DNA of 32,480 nt from UMGS172 sp045649545 (GTDB taxonomy: Bacteria > Bacillota > Clostridia > Oscillospirales > Acutalibacteraceae): contig JAZRQE010000033.1 of the NCBI GenBank assembly GCA_045649545.1, forward strand, positions 1-32,480, given 5' to 3'. Below, one piece after another: positions 22,339 through 29,498 of this stretch (the first letter of the stretch is position 1; every line of letters begins with the position of its first letter). The notes under the pieces were generated by a model that saw only the letters and a list, made by a program, of their open reading frames with translations, was not told where the DNA came from and ran no database searches. The position numbers and the translations under genes are program-made.

Positions 22339-24251
22339 AGCTTGTCACTCCTTTTAGTTGTTTTTGTCAAAGCTTTTACCGGCTTTAATTTACGTTTTAA
22401 TTTGTAATACATAACCGACATTGCGGGGATTGTAAACTCACTTGACTGTTGGAATCCGTGCATAGGTTCTAAAGAGGTTTTTATAAGTCTTTTTGCTTCA
22501 ATACCGTCACCGCCGAAATCGGCACTGTCGGTATTAAATACAAGCTCATATTCACCGTATTCAGGTAATCCGAGTTTATAATTCTCACGCGTTACGGGAA
22601 CGAAGTTGCAAACAACAATTACATCGTTTTGGTCGCGGTCAGTTCGTTTAAATGCGATAATACTTTGGTCGCGGTCATCATTGGAAATCCACGAGAAACC
22701 TTCCCACGAGTAGTCAATCTGCCACATCGCGGCGTTGTCTTTGTAGAATTTATTTAATGATTTAACGAAATCCAGCATTTTCTGGTGTTTTTCATAGCCC
22801 AAGAGTAACCAATCAAGCTCTTGACTGAAGTTCCATTCAATAAACTGTGCAAATTCAGTACCCATAAACAAAAGCTTTTTACCGGGGTGTGCCATCATAT
22901 AAGCGTAGAAGGCACGCAAGCCTTTAAATTTATCGTTATAATCACCCGGCATTTTGTTTATGAGCGAGCATTTGCCATGAACAACCTCATCGTGTGAAAT
23001 CGGTAGCACAAAGTTTTCCGAGAACGCATAGAAGAATGAGAATGTTAAACTGTCGTGGTTGTATTTGCGGTGAATCGGGTCAAGCGACATATATCGCAAT
23101 GTATCGTTCATCCAACCCATGTTCCATTTAAAGTTAAAGCCCAAACCACCTTTGTCAACAGGGTGGGTGACCATTGGCCATGCGGTTGATTCTTCGGCAA
23201 TCATCATTGTGTTGGGGTGTTTTCCGAATACCGCCATATTGAGTCTTTTTAAAAACTCAATAGCCTCTAAATTCTCTTTACCGCCGTACTGATTGGCAAT
23301 CCATTCGCCATCTTTACGGTTGTAGTCGAGATAAAGCATTGAGGCAACAGCATCAACACGGATGCCGTCAATATGGTATTTCTCGTGCCAGAACATCGCG
23401 TTTGAAATTAGAAAACTCAAAACTTCTCCGCGACCGTAGTCGAAAACTTGAGTGCCCCATTCTTTATGTTCGCCCTTTTTGGGGTCGGGATATTCGTAAC
23501 AAGGTCCGCCGTCAAAATGGTATAAACCAAACTCGTCTTTAGGGAAGTGTGCCGGTACCCAGTCAACTATAACACCGATATTATGCTCGTGCATAATATC
23601 AATAAACTCCATAAAGTCTTTAGGTGTGCCGTAGCGGGAGGTAGGAGCATAATAACCTGTGACCTGATATCCCCAAGAGCCGTCAAACGGATGCTCCATA
23701 ATGGGTAACAACTCAATGTGAGTATACCCCATTTCAGTTACATATTTCGCAAGTTCTTTCGCAAAATCCTTGTAGTTGAAGCAGTTGCCGTCGGCATAAC
23801 GCTTCCAAGAACCTGCGTGAACTTCGTAAATGTTTACGGGGCTTGAATATATGTCGCCGTTTTTCTTGCCGTCTATCCATTTGCTATCACGCCAAGTATA
23901 GCCTTCAATATCATAAACTTTGGAGGCGTTTTGCGGTGCAGTTTCAAAATGATATGCATAAGGGTCGCTTTTTAAAGTGACTTTTCCGTCTTTAGATTTT
24001 ATACTGTACTTGTATACGGAATATTCCGGTAATTTTTCGACAATACCCTCAAAGACGCCGCCTCCTATATGAAACATATTGTAGCGGGTGTCATCCCAAT
24101 CGCAAAAGTCACCTGTAACACTGACGCTTTCAGCGTTAGGTGCCCAAACCCTAAAGACGGTTTTACCGTTCTCGGTATGACAGCCTAAAAAGGTGTAAGC
24201 GTCAAAGCACATACCTTCTGCAAATTGTTGTAGTTTTGCGTTTAAATCCAT
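22335..24251 (-). CDS. glgB: 1,4-alpha-glucan branching enzyme (GH13)
   Basis: Introduces alpha-1,6 branches into glycogen. The 638 residues have an N-terminal CBM48 (about 15-105, FLGCHTENGKTVFRVWAPNA), the GH13 barrel with IYEVHAGSWKR near 141-151 and HPFDGSWGYQVTGYYAPTSR, and a C-terminal beta domain. The catalytic residues are D300 (GIRVDAVASML, nucleophile), E353 (IAEEST, acid/base) and D421 (ISHDEVVHGK). The frame extends 10 codons upstream, but the ATG at 24251 has GGAGT at a good distance and gives the usual start. The first gene of the operon; its stop overlaps the glgC start. A basic tail of about 20 residues (KLKRKLKPVKALTKTTKRSDK) extends past the usual end. Confidence 0.96.
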   Translation of the reverse strand: MDLNAKLQQFAEGMCFDAYTFLGCHTENGKTVFRVWAPNAESVSVTGDFCDWDDTRYNMFHIGGGVFEGIVEKLPEYSVYKYSIKSKDGKVTLKSDPYAYHFETAPQNASKVYDIEGYTWRDSKWIDGKKNGDIYSSPVNIYEVHAGSWKRYADGNCFNYKDFAKELAKYVTEMGYTHIELLPIMEHPFDGSWGYQVTGYYAPTSRYGTPKDFMEFIDIMHEHNIGVIVDWVPAHFPKDEFGLYHFDGGPCYEYPDPKKGEHKEWGTQVFDYGRGEVLSFLISNAMFWHEKYHIDGIRVDAVASMLYLDYNRKDGEWIANQYGGKENLEAIEFLKRLNMAVFGKHPNTMMIAEESTAWPMVTHPVDKGGLGFNFKWNMGWMNDTLRYMSLDPIHRKYNHDSLTFSFFYAFSENFVLPISHDEVVHGKCSLINKMPGDYNDKFKGLRAFYAYMMAHPGKKLLFMGTEFAQFIEWNFSQELDWLLLGYEKHQKMLDFVKSLNKFYKDNAAMWQIDYSWEGFSWISNDDRDQSIIAFKRTDRDQNDVIVVCNFVPVTRENYKLGLPEYGEYELVFNTDSADFGGDGIEAKRLIKTSLEPMHGFQQSSEFTIPAMSVMYYKLKRKLKPVKALTKTTKRSDKL

Positions 24252-24327
24252 ATTCTCACTCCGACCCTTAAAAAATTGCAATAACTATAGTTTATCCAAT
24301 TTAAGTTGTTAAAATCTTCCTAATACT

Positions 24328-24356
24328 ATTTTAGCAATGTCAATTGAAAAAATCAA
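24328..24356 (-). promoter_or_regulatory. Promoter of the glgBCDA operon
   Basis: On the - strand TTGATT (24356-24351), 17 bases, TAAAAT (24333-24328) preceded by TGC (extended -10). The leader before glgB is about 70 bases. The rest of the 302-base divergent gap (24252-24553) shows only this and the + strand promoter at 24503. Confidence 0.6.
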
Positions 24357-24502
24357 TACCAAATTTAGTATATTTCCATTTACCTCAGGGAAAGTTTAGG
24401 ATAAAATTTGTATATTTTGCACAAAACATTTCATTTAACGTGTATTTTCGACGTTCTTGTATTAATCTGTTGTATAAATTAAGCCCTTTGAACATTTGAA
24501 TG

Positions 24503-24531
24503 TTGACTTTTTTTAAACAGTGATTTACAAT
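24503..24531 (+). promoter_or_regulatory. Promoter of the surface protein gene
   Basis: TTGACT (24503-24508), 17 bases, TACAAT (24526-24531). The predicted start of transcription falls right at the GAGGAGGG binding site (24538-24545), so the leader would be only about 16 bases. Confidence 0.6.
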
Positions 24532-24553
24532 AAATTTGAGGAGGGAACTGGGA

Positions 24554-25711
24554 ATGAGTGTTTGTAAAAAATTTGTTGTTACAGTTGTTTCACTGTTAAT
24601 AGTTATTCTTGTTTTAGGCACAGGGACTACTGTTTTGGCAAAAGAGACCGAAACAGAAGAAGTAAAGGTTGTGTCTGAAAAGGAAAATAATAATAAAAAA
24701 AGTAAAGCAAATAAAATAGAGTTAAGTACTGCAATCACCGGCAAGCTTTCTTCTGAAAAGGATGTAGATTGGTACAAGTTCTCATCTTTGGGTGAAGGTA
24801 AATTGTTGTTTAATTTTACCCATGAGGCAAGCGGTGCTTATGTGTACTGTTGGTATGCAACGGTTTATGATACCGACGGTAAAAAAGTCCTTAACGAGGG
24901 TACACTTTCCGGACGCGACCCGACCGACTTCTCTGTCAGTGTTTCAGAGGAAGGTACATATTATTTGAAAATATCTAAAATATCCGGCGGAAACCCGTTA
25001 ACCAACGGTTTTTCAAAGGATAAATATACCGTTGCTGTCTCGTTTGAATGTGATTTGCACAGTGAACTTTTGCCGTGGGAAACAACGGTTGAGCCGGACT
25101 GTAAGAATAAGGGTGAAAGAGTGCAGAAATGCTCGGTTTGTAAAAGTAAAGTTGTGAGCGAAGTTTTGCCAAAACTTGACCATAGTTATAATGAATGGTC
25201 GATTACAGATGAAGCATCCACTTTTAATATCGGTGAGAAAAAACATACCTGTGTTTTATGTGGAACAGTGTCCACGAAAATGTATCTGGCAACTACCACA
25301 AAGATTTTGCTTATTGTAGCAGGCGGATTGGTTTTATTGCTTATAATTCTCGCGATAATTAAAAAGGCTCGTGAAGAAAAGTCTTATTCCTCAAGCTACA
25401 GAAGTTCTTATTCGGGTTCTTCTTCATCATATTCAGGCTCGTCTTCTTCAAGCTCGTCGTACGGCTCGTCAAGTTCGTATTCCGGCTCATCAAGTTATGA
25501 TTATTCTTCAGGCAGTACGTCATATGACGACGATTTGCCGACAAGTGTTTACAATAGTTCATATACAAACGTTGGTGGTATTGACTATGCCGTGCATACG
25601 ACCGATGCCGAAGGATATTCAACAAGCCCGTACTATGAAGATGCTGAAGGATACAAGCACTCAACCGATGGTTTGGATGTGTCCGAACCGTTTAACTGGC
25701 TTGATTTGTGA
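24554..25711 (+). CDS. Secreted-then-anchored protein with PPC-like domain, TM helix and Ser/Tyr/Gly-rich tail
   Basis: 385 residues, not a family I can name. A signal peptide (about 1-29, cleaved near VLA) is followed by a PPC-like beta-sandwich (about 55-165; DVDWYKFSSLGEGKLLFNF and SEEGTYYLKI are typical of bacterial pre-peptidase C-terminal domains). Next are two cysteine pairs of the kind repeated in gut Firmicutes surface proteins (C193xxC196 and C233xxC236, with LDHSYNEWSI between). One transmembrane helix (about 250-270) is followed by KKAREEK, placing the last 110 residues in the cytoplasm. Residues about 277-325 are almost only Ser, Tyr and Gly; near the end DAEGY occurs twice. The ATG at 24554 has GAGGAGGG upstream; an earlier in-frame TTG lies inside that site. 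A terminator follows. Confidence 0.8.
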   Translation: MSVCKKFVVTVVSLLIVILVLGTGTTVLAKETETEEVKVVSEKENNNKKSKANKIELSTAITGKLSSEKDVDWYKFSSLGEGKLLFNFTHEASGAYVYCWYATVYDTDGKKVLNEGTLSGRDPTDFSVSVSEEGTYYLKISKISGGNPLTNGFSKDKYTVAVSFECDLHSELLPWETTVEPDCKNKGERVQKCSVCKSKVVSEVLPKLDHSYNEWSITDEASTFNIGEKKHTCVLCGTVSTKMYLATTTKILLIVAGGLVLLLIILAIIKKAREEKSYSSSYRSSYSGSSSSYSGSSSSSSSYGSSSSYSGSSSYDYSSGSTSYDDDLPTSVYNSSYTNVGGIDYAVHTTDAEGYSTSPYYEDAEGYKHSTDGLDVSEPFNWLDL

Positions 25712-25736
25712 TTTTGTAAAATATACACATAAAATC

Positions 25737-25768
25737 AAAAAGCACATCGCGAAAGCGATGTGCTTTTT
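25737..25768. terminator. Bidirectional intrinsic terminator
   Basis: AAAAAGCACATCGC (25737-25750), GAAA loop, GCGATGTGCTTTTT (25755-25768): a perfect 14-bp stem flanked by A and T runs. It separates the surface protein gene from the converging gene at 25834. Confidence 0.94.
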
Positions 25769-25833
25769 GGTGTGAGCGAGTGACTAAAAGTAGTATATGT
25801 AAGGTAAAAACGGCCAAAAGTAGTGTGGCTTTC

Positions 25834-26307
25834 TCAACGTTTTGTTTTCTTCTTGTTTAGTTGATATAAGTAGTCATTATATGTGTAATGACCATTGTCT
25901 TGATGTACATAATCTTCGCAAAAATCAAGTGAAGCAACAGGACGCTCTTCAAACGGATTTGTTTGGTCAAACAGGTTACATACATCTTCTTTGCTGTTTA
26001 TATGAATATCTTTCGTGCAAAACAGTTGGTTTTCGATATTACCATAAGGACACATGTTCCCGTGTTGACAAGTCATACAACAAGCCAATGTAACACCTTC
26101 AGGGAGTTTTATTTCTAAATCAGCAAGTGTGTCAGTCCAAAGAAAATCCTCGCCAAGTCCTTTATACTCATTTTCATTATAGTGTAAAATAATTTCAGAT
26201 GTAGGGTTATCTATGACTTCTTTATCGTCATAGATAATTTGTATTGGAACAAGAACTTTTCCGGAAGGAGTAAGCAAAGGTATATCGCATGTCAAAAGCT
26301 TTTTCAT
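25834..26307 (-). CDS. Cysteine-rich protein of unknown function, coupled to four-helix-bundle gene
   Basis: 157 residues; I do not recognise the family. The N-terminal half (MKKLLTCDIPLLTPSGKVLVP, IQIIYDDKEVID) looks beta-rich. In the middle a compact cysteine set, A-C-C-M-T-C-Q-H-G-N-M-C-P-Y-G-N followed by LFCTKD, has CxxC plus C...C spacing that suggests a zinc or Fe-S site. The C-terminal part is rich in Asp, Tyr and Asn and ends in KKKTKR. The ATG at 26307 has AAAGGAG eight bases upstream and overlaps the stop of the four-helix-bundle gene by four bases (ATGA), which implies a joint function or at least co-expression. There is no signal peptide, so it is cytosolic. Confidence 0.7.
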   Translation of the reverse strand: MKKLLTCDIPLLTPSGKVLVPIQIIYDDKEVIDNPTSEIILHYNENEYKGLGEDFLWTDTLADLEIKLPEGVTLACCMTCQHGNMCPYGNIENQLFCTKDIHINSKEDVCNLFDQTNPFEERPVASLDFCEDYVHQDNGHYTYNDYLYQLNKKKTKR

Positions 26308-26651
26308 TTCGCATTCTCCTTTGCGGTATTGATTGAAGCAATTAACATCCTGCGAATCGAACCACACTCATGCATAATATTCTTCGCAGTCTCGTCAGAA
26401 ATAATATTTGCTTTTTGTGCAATCTCTATCCAATACTCAGTTTCATAACATTCTTTGAGAGATATTTGTAATTTTGCAACAAAATCGGCCTTGCTGTGAG
26501 CATACTTAGCTTCTCTGATGTTTGCACCGATGCTTGTTCCACTTCGTTCAAGTTGATTTGCCAAAGAATAATGACCTTTAATGTTGCCAGTTAAATTCAA
26601 AATCTTGACCGCATATTCGGTTGACATATCTGCAAGTTTATTTTCTGCCAT
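26304..26651 (-). CDS. Four-helix-bundle protein (23S rRNA intervening-sequence/Avd-like family)
   Basis: 115 residues with the features of the PF05635-type family: KLADMSTEYAVKILNLTGNI, the conserved LANQLERSGTSIGANIREAKYAHSKADFV region (about 32-60 in order), KLQISLKECYETEYWIEIA and a C-terminal helix ending SIRRMLIAS. Members occur inside 23S rRNA insertions, as accessory (Avd) proteins of diversity-generating retroelements, or free-standing; no reverse transcriptase or rRNA is near, so this is a free-standing one of unknown role. The ATG at 26651 follows AGAGGTGA; an in-frame GTG three codons earlier lies within that site. It overlaps the cysteine-rich gene. Its -35 box lies in the end repeat of the upstream structured element. 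Confidence 0.85.
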   Translation of the reverse strand: MAENKLADMSTEYAVKILNLTGNIKGHYSLANQLERSGTSIGANIREAKYAHSKADFVAKLQISLKECYETEYWIEIAQKANIISDETAKNIMHECGSIRRMLIASINTAKENAK

Positions 26652-26672
26652 AGAAATCACCTCTTTATGAGG

Positions 26673-26701
26673 ATTATATCACAAATATTTTTGATTTTCA
26701 A
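26673..26701 (-). promoter_or_regulatory. Promoter of the four-helix-bundle/cysteine-rich operon
   Basis: On the - strand TTGAAA (26701-26696), 17 bases, TATAAT (26678-26673) with TGA before it (extended -10). The -35 box is inside the terminal inverted repeat of the element at 26693-26868. Confidence 0.8.
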
Positions 26702-26868
26702 TGAAATCGCGTAAACGCGATGAAATCCTCGCTCTGCTCGGATGAAATCTGCTTTGCAGATGAAATTAAATCCGTCCTTCTCCCGACGAAGTCGGATTTC
26801 ATCACACAGTGATTTCATCCACTGCCAGTGGATTTATCCCGTCCAACAGGACGGATTTAGTTGAAAAT
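26693..26868. mobile_element. Structured non-coding element of tandem hairpins (MITE-like)
   Basis: About 175 bp made almost wholly of short hairpins, many joined by ATGAAATC/GATTTCAT: ATCGCGT/ACGCGAT (26706-26721), ATCTGC/GCAGAT (26747-26761), CCGAC/GTCGG (26783-26795), ATCAC/GTGAT (26801-26813), ATCCACTG/CAGTGGAT (26817-26833) and CCGTCC/GGACGG (26839-26854). AAATCCGTCC (26768-26777) can also pair with GGACGGATTT (26849-26858). The ends form an imperfect inverted repeat (ATTTTCAATGAAATC left; its counterpart ATTTTCAACTAAATC on the other strand at the right). No direct repeat is visible at the edges, so the borders are approximate and mobility is inferred. Confidence 0.6.
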
Positions 26869-26907
26869 AACCACCTTTTGTCTACATGACTAAAGGTGGT
26901 TATTTTC
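26863..26907 (-). terminator. Terminator of the tRNA-Ser pair
   Basis: GAAAATAACCACCTTT (26863-26878) and AAAGGTGGTTATTTTC (26892-26907) form a perfect 16-bp stem with a 13-base loop. On the - strand it begins immediately after the CCA end of tRNA-Ser(GCU). Its distal arm overlaps the end repeat of the element. Confidence 0.75.
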
Positions 26908-26998
26908 TGGCGGAGTAGAAGAGATTTGAACTCTTGCGCCGGTTACCCGACCTATACCCTTAGCAGGGGTACCTCTTCACCAACTTGAGTACTACTCC
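26908..26998 (-). tRNA. tRNA-Ser (GCU anticodon)
   Basis: The - strand reads GGAGTAGTACTCAAGTTGGT at the 5' end and closes with CTACTCC, discriminator G and an encoded CCA. The acceptor stem GGAGTAG/CTACTCC is perfect. The anticodon loop is CTGCTAA (anticodon GCT, codons AGC/AGU). A long variable arm (class II tRNA) and the T arm with GAGTTCAAATCTC are present. 91 bases with CCA. Confidence 0.96.
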
Positions 26999-27055
26999 AA
27001 ATTGTTGAACTTAATGTTCTATATTTATTTTACTGCAAAGCAGGTAAAACCTTAC

Positions 27056-27144
27056 TGGCGGAGAGGAAGGGATTCGAACCCTTGTGGGGTTGCCCCCAAA
27101 CGGTTTTCAAGACCGCCTCGTTATGACCACTTCGATACCTCTCC
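27056..27144 (-). tRNA. tRNA-Ser (UGA anticodon)
   Basis: The - strand starts GGAGAGGTATCGAAGTGGTC and ends with CCTCTCC, G and an encoded CCA; the acceptor stem is perfect. The anticodon loop CTTGAAA gives TGA (codons UCN). The variable arm TTGGGGGCAACCCCAC is long, as expected for serine, and the T arm reads AGGGTTCGAATCCCT. It is 57 bases upstream of tRNA-Ser(GCU) and shares its promoter. Confidence 0.97.
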
Positions 27145-27197
27145 GTATACGTAAAAGCAAGCGGTGATTTTATCGCCGTCTTTCTTGACGCTTAAAG

Positions 27198-27226
27198 ATT
27201 TTAACATAACTAATGACACTTGTCAA
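27198..27226 (-). promoter_or_regulatory. Promoter of the tandem tRNA-Ser genes
   Basis: On the - strand consensus TTGACA (27226-27221), 17 bases, TAAAAT (27203-27198) preceded by TGT (extended -10). A strong promoter as expected for tRNA genes. Confidence 0.85.
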
Positions 27227-27249
27227 CCCTTTTTTCAGTTAAATAAAAG

Positions 27250-27884
27250 TTATTTCTTTTGCAGTTTGAACTTTTGCACAAACTCGACTAATAATGACGA
27301 CAGTGTTACGGCTATAAGCGAAAATGCAATGCGTTTTAATGGGATATACGTCAGCGACAGTGCTGAAACAGTGAAATCGGTGAACATATACGCGAAGGCT
27401 AATTTGCATTTGGCAAATTTTGAGATGATTAACGCTAAAGCGTCGTCACCGCTGCTTGAACCGCCGTGGCGTATGATTAACCCAACACCGACACCGACAA
27501 ATAAGGCACCCAAAACCGCTGCCAAAGAGGCAAATCACTCAAATCAGGCAACATAAACGGCAATAATTCCCAAAGTTTATAAAATACAGAAACAGTCAGT
27601 GTCGAAACGGCTGAGACAATAATAAAACCACTGCCTAAAAATTTAAAGGCTAATGCGTAACACAAGCAATCCAAAATAGGCGTAATAAGAGCAGGGGACA
27701 GACCGGTCCAATGCTCAATTAAAAGCATAAGTCCGATTATACCGCCCTCTGTAATATCAACACGCGAGTGAATGTTGTGTATGCCGAAAGTAAAAATCGC
27801 CGAGCCGACGATTATGAAAATAATTCTTTTCAGCGTCAGCTCGGCTTTGATTTTAGATGATAATTTTGAAAACTTGACTTGCAT
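27250..27884 (-). pseudogene. YitT family membrane protein, interrupted by a -1 frameshift
   Basis: The first frame (27884 down to 27524) encodes transmembrane segments with the YitT/DUF161 signatures DITEGGIIGLMLLIEHWTGL and ILDCLCYALAFKFLG. After DLSDLPL the frame goes wrong (WQRFWVPYLS... then stop). The second frame continues the protein exactly at that point: LAAVLGALFVGVGVGLIIRHGGSSSGDDALALIISK and on to the stop at 27250. One missing T in the TTT at 27524-27526 (- strand CCTCTTTGGCA) explains this. The joined protein would have about 210 residues and lack the C-terminal DUF2179 domain of longer YitT proteins. No classical slippery heptamer is present. It follows mscL by 12 bases at the operon end. 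Mutation or sequencing error cannot be told apart here. Confidence 0.85.
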
Positions 27885-27896
27885 TTCTAATTAAAA

Positions 27897-28373
27897 TTAA
27901 TCCTTAAGCTTTGAAGTACAGTGCGGGCACTTTACTGCCTTAATGGAAATTTCACTCTGGCAGAAAGGACAAACCTTGGTTGTCGGCTCTGCGGGAGTTT
28001 CTTCAACAACTTCCTTTTTCTTTAAAGACTCTAATTTTTTCTGTGCGTTCATCATAATTCTCAAAATAACAAAAATTGAGAATGCGATAATCAAAAAGTC
28101 GATAACCATTTGTAAAAAGTTACCGTATTTAAGGGCGATTTCAGCTTGGGTGACCTCTTTGGTAACCTCGTCAACAACTTCCGGCTGAAGAATAAACTGC
28201 ATATCAGACAGCTGAACACTGCCGGTAGCAAGACCGATAAGCGGGTTTATGATATCAGCAACTAAAGAGGATACGATTTTACTGAAAGCACCACCGACTA
28301 CAACACCGACTGCCATATCAAGGATGTTACCCTTGCTGATAAATGCTTTGAAATCTGCAAAAAACTTTTTCAT
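27897..28373 (-). CDS. mscL: Large-conductance mechanosensitive channel with C-terminal zinc ribbon
   Basis: An emergency valve in the cytoplasmic membrane that opens on hypo-osmotic shock. The 158 residues begin with the amphipathic N-terminal helix and TM1 (MKKFFADFKAFISKGNILDM, then AVGVVVGGAFSKIVSSLVAD with the pore-lining small residues), a periplasm-side loop (about 48-82) and TM2 (about 86-108, FLQMVIDFLIIAFSIFVILR). After a charged cytoplasmic helix and a short linker a zinc ribbon follows: C135xxC138...C149xxC152 (VCPFCQSEISIKAVKCPHC). Short MscLs have about 130-150 residues without it. AGGTGG precedes the ATG. It lies between hemW and yitT. Confidence 0.95.
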   Translation of the reverse strand: MKKFFADFKAFISKGNILDMAVGVVVGGAFSKIVSSLVADIINPLIGLATGSVQLSDMQFILQPEVVDEVTKEVTQAEIALKYGNFLQMVIDFLIIAFSIFVILRIMMNAQKKLESLKKKEVVEETPAEPTTKVCPFCQSEISIKAVKCPHCTSKLKD

Positions 28374-28394
28374 TTTTCCACCTCATATTTTCAT

Positions 28395-29498
28395 TCAAAA
28401 CAATAGTTTACCTATAACTGTATTGGAAACCAAAAATCCGTTAACCGTCAAACTTAAACGGTTGTCGGTCAATTTAATTAACCCCGAATTTTTTAAATTT
28501 TCTGCTTTTTTGAAGGTTAAATCTGCCTTTTGCTTGCCGTAATGCTTTTCAAGTTCATAACGGTCAATACCGTCACTTAATCTTAAGCGAAGCATAACGT
28601 ATTCCTCAAAATCTCCACCTTCACCGTCGTGTGTAACAATGGGTGAGGTGAGATATTGTTCTGTATCACGCCCAAAACTAAACCGTTTTCCGTTAATATA
28701 GGAGTATGCCGCAGGGCCTAACCCTAAATACTCTTGGCACAGCCAGTATTTTGTGTTGTGCTGTGAACGGTAGCCAAGGTTTGCGAAATTGGAAATCTCG
28801 TAATGCTCAAACCCGTTTTGCTTTAAGTATTCCGACACATATAAGTACATCTCAGCCGTTCTGTCTTCGTCAGGCAGAGAAAGTGTTGAAACGTCAGCCT
28901 GTCCAAACCGAGTGTTCGGCTCGATTTTTAGGATATATGCCGAAATATGTGTCGGCTCTAAAGAAAGCAGAAATCTGAGCGATTGCTTTAACGACTCAAA
29001 GGTTTGATGAGGTATTCCTAACATCAAATCAAGTGAAATGTTGTGTATCCCCGCATTTTTTGCATCTTTAACCGAACGGATAACGTCAGGGTTTCTATGC
29101 CTGCGGGAAAGTGCTTTCAGTTCACGGTCGACTGCCGATTGCACACCTAACGACAAACGGTTTACACCGGCCTTTGCCATTAAATGAAAATCCTCTGCTA
29201 AATACTCTTTCGGGTTACATTCTACTGTAATTTCAGCATTGTTTAAACCGAAATTTTCTTTTGCGGCAGTGACTAAACGAGCAATTCGCTTACCGCCTAA
29301 AAGGCTCGGCGTTCCGCCGCCGATATAAAGCGTATCGGCAGGGCGGTTTAATTGTTTGCCGGCTAACTTTAAATGCTCACAAAGTGTGTCGGTATAACGG
29401 TCAAAGTCAAGCTCGTCTGCTTTAAAAGAATAAAAGTCACAATATGCACATTTAGAAAAACAGAACGGAACGTGCAGATAAAGTCCTAAAGGGTTCAA
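28395..29498 (-). CDS. hemW: Heme chaperone HemW (radical SAM, HemN-like)
   Basis: A 367-residue radical SAM protein of the HemN-like group; relatives bind heme and deliver it to respiratory targets, and do not decarboxylate coproporphyrinogen. The motif C13xxxC17xxC20 occurs in HVPFCFSKCAYCDF, followed by YIGGGTPSLL near 58-67, VECNPKEY, RLSLGVQSAVD and ISLDLMLGIPHQT. The C-terminal HemN-type domain holds YEISNFANLGYRSQHNTKYW. The start is a TTG at 29498 directly after the pduL TAA stop, without a clear binding site, which points to coupled translation; no ATG could give the conserved N-terminus. Older annotations call such proteins oxygen-independent coproporphyrinogen oxidase. Confidence 0.92.
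   Translation of the reverse strand: MNPLGLYLHVPFCFSKCAYCDFYSFKADELDFDRYTDTLCEHLKLAGKQLNRPADTLYIGGGTPSLLGGKRIARLVTAAKENFGLNNAEITVECNPKEYLAEDFHLMAKAGVNRLSLGVQSAVDRELKALSRRHRNPDVIRSVKDAKNAGIHNISLDLMLGIPHQTFESLKQSLRFLLSLEPTHISAYILKIEPNTRFGQADVSTLSLPDEDRTAEMYLYVSEYLKQNGFEHYEISNFANLGYRSQHNTKYWLCQEYLGLGPAAYSYINGKRFSFGRDTEQYLTSPIVTHDGEGGDFEEYVMLRLRLSDGIDRYELEKHYGKQKADLTFKKAENLKNSGLIKLTDNRLSLTVNGFLVSNTVIGKLLF

Noticed and set aside
25359..25775. Alternative frames across the Ser/Tyr-rich tail of the surface protein
   Set aside because: They result from the repetitive TCA/TCT/TAT codons; the frame with signal peptide, PPC-like domain and terminator placement is the real one.
26304..26651. Part of a diversity-generating retroelement (Avd)
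   Set aside because: No reverse transcriptase, template repeat or variable repeat pair is visible; the four-helix-bundle gene pairs with an unrelated cysteine-rich gene.
26693..26868. A CRISPR array, because of the regular GATGAAATC spacing
   Set aside because: The units are hairpins of different sequence and uneven spacing, without constant repeats and variable spacers, and no cas genes are near.
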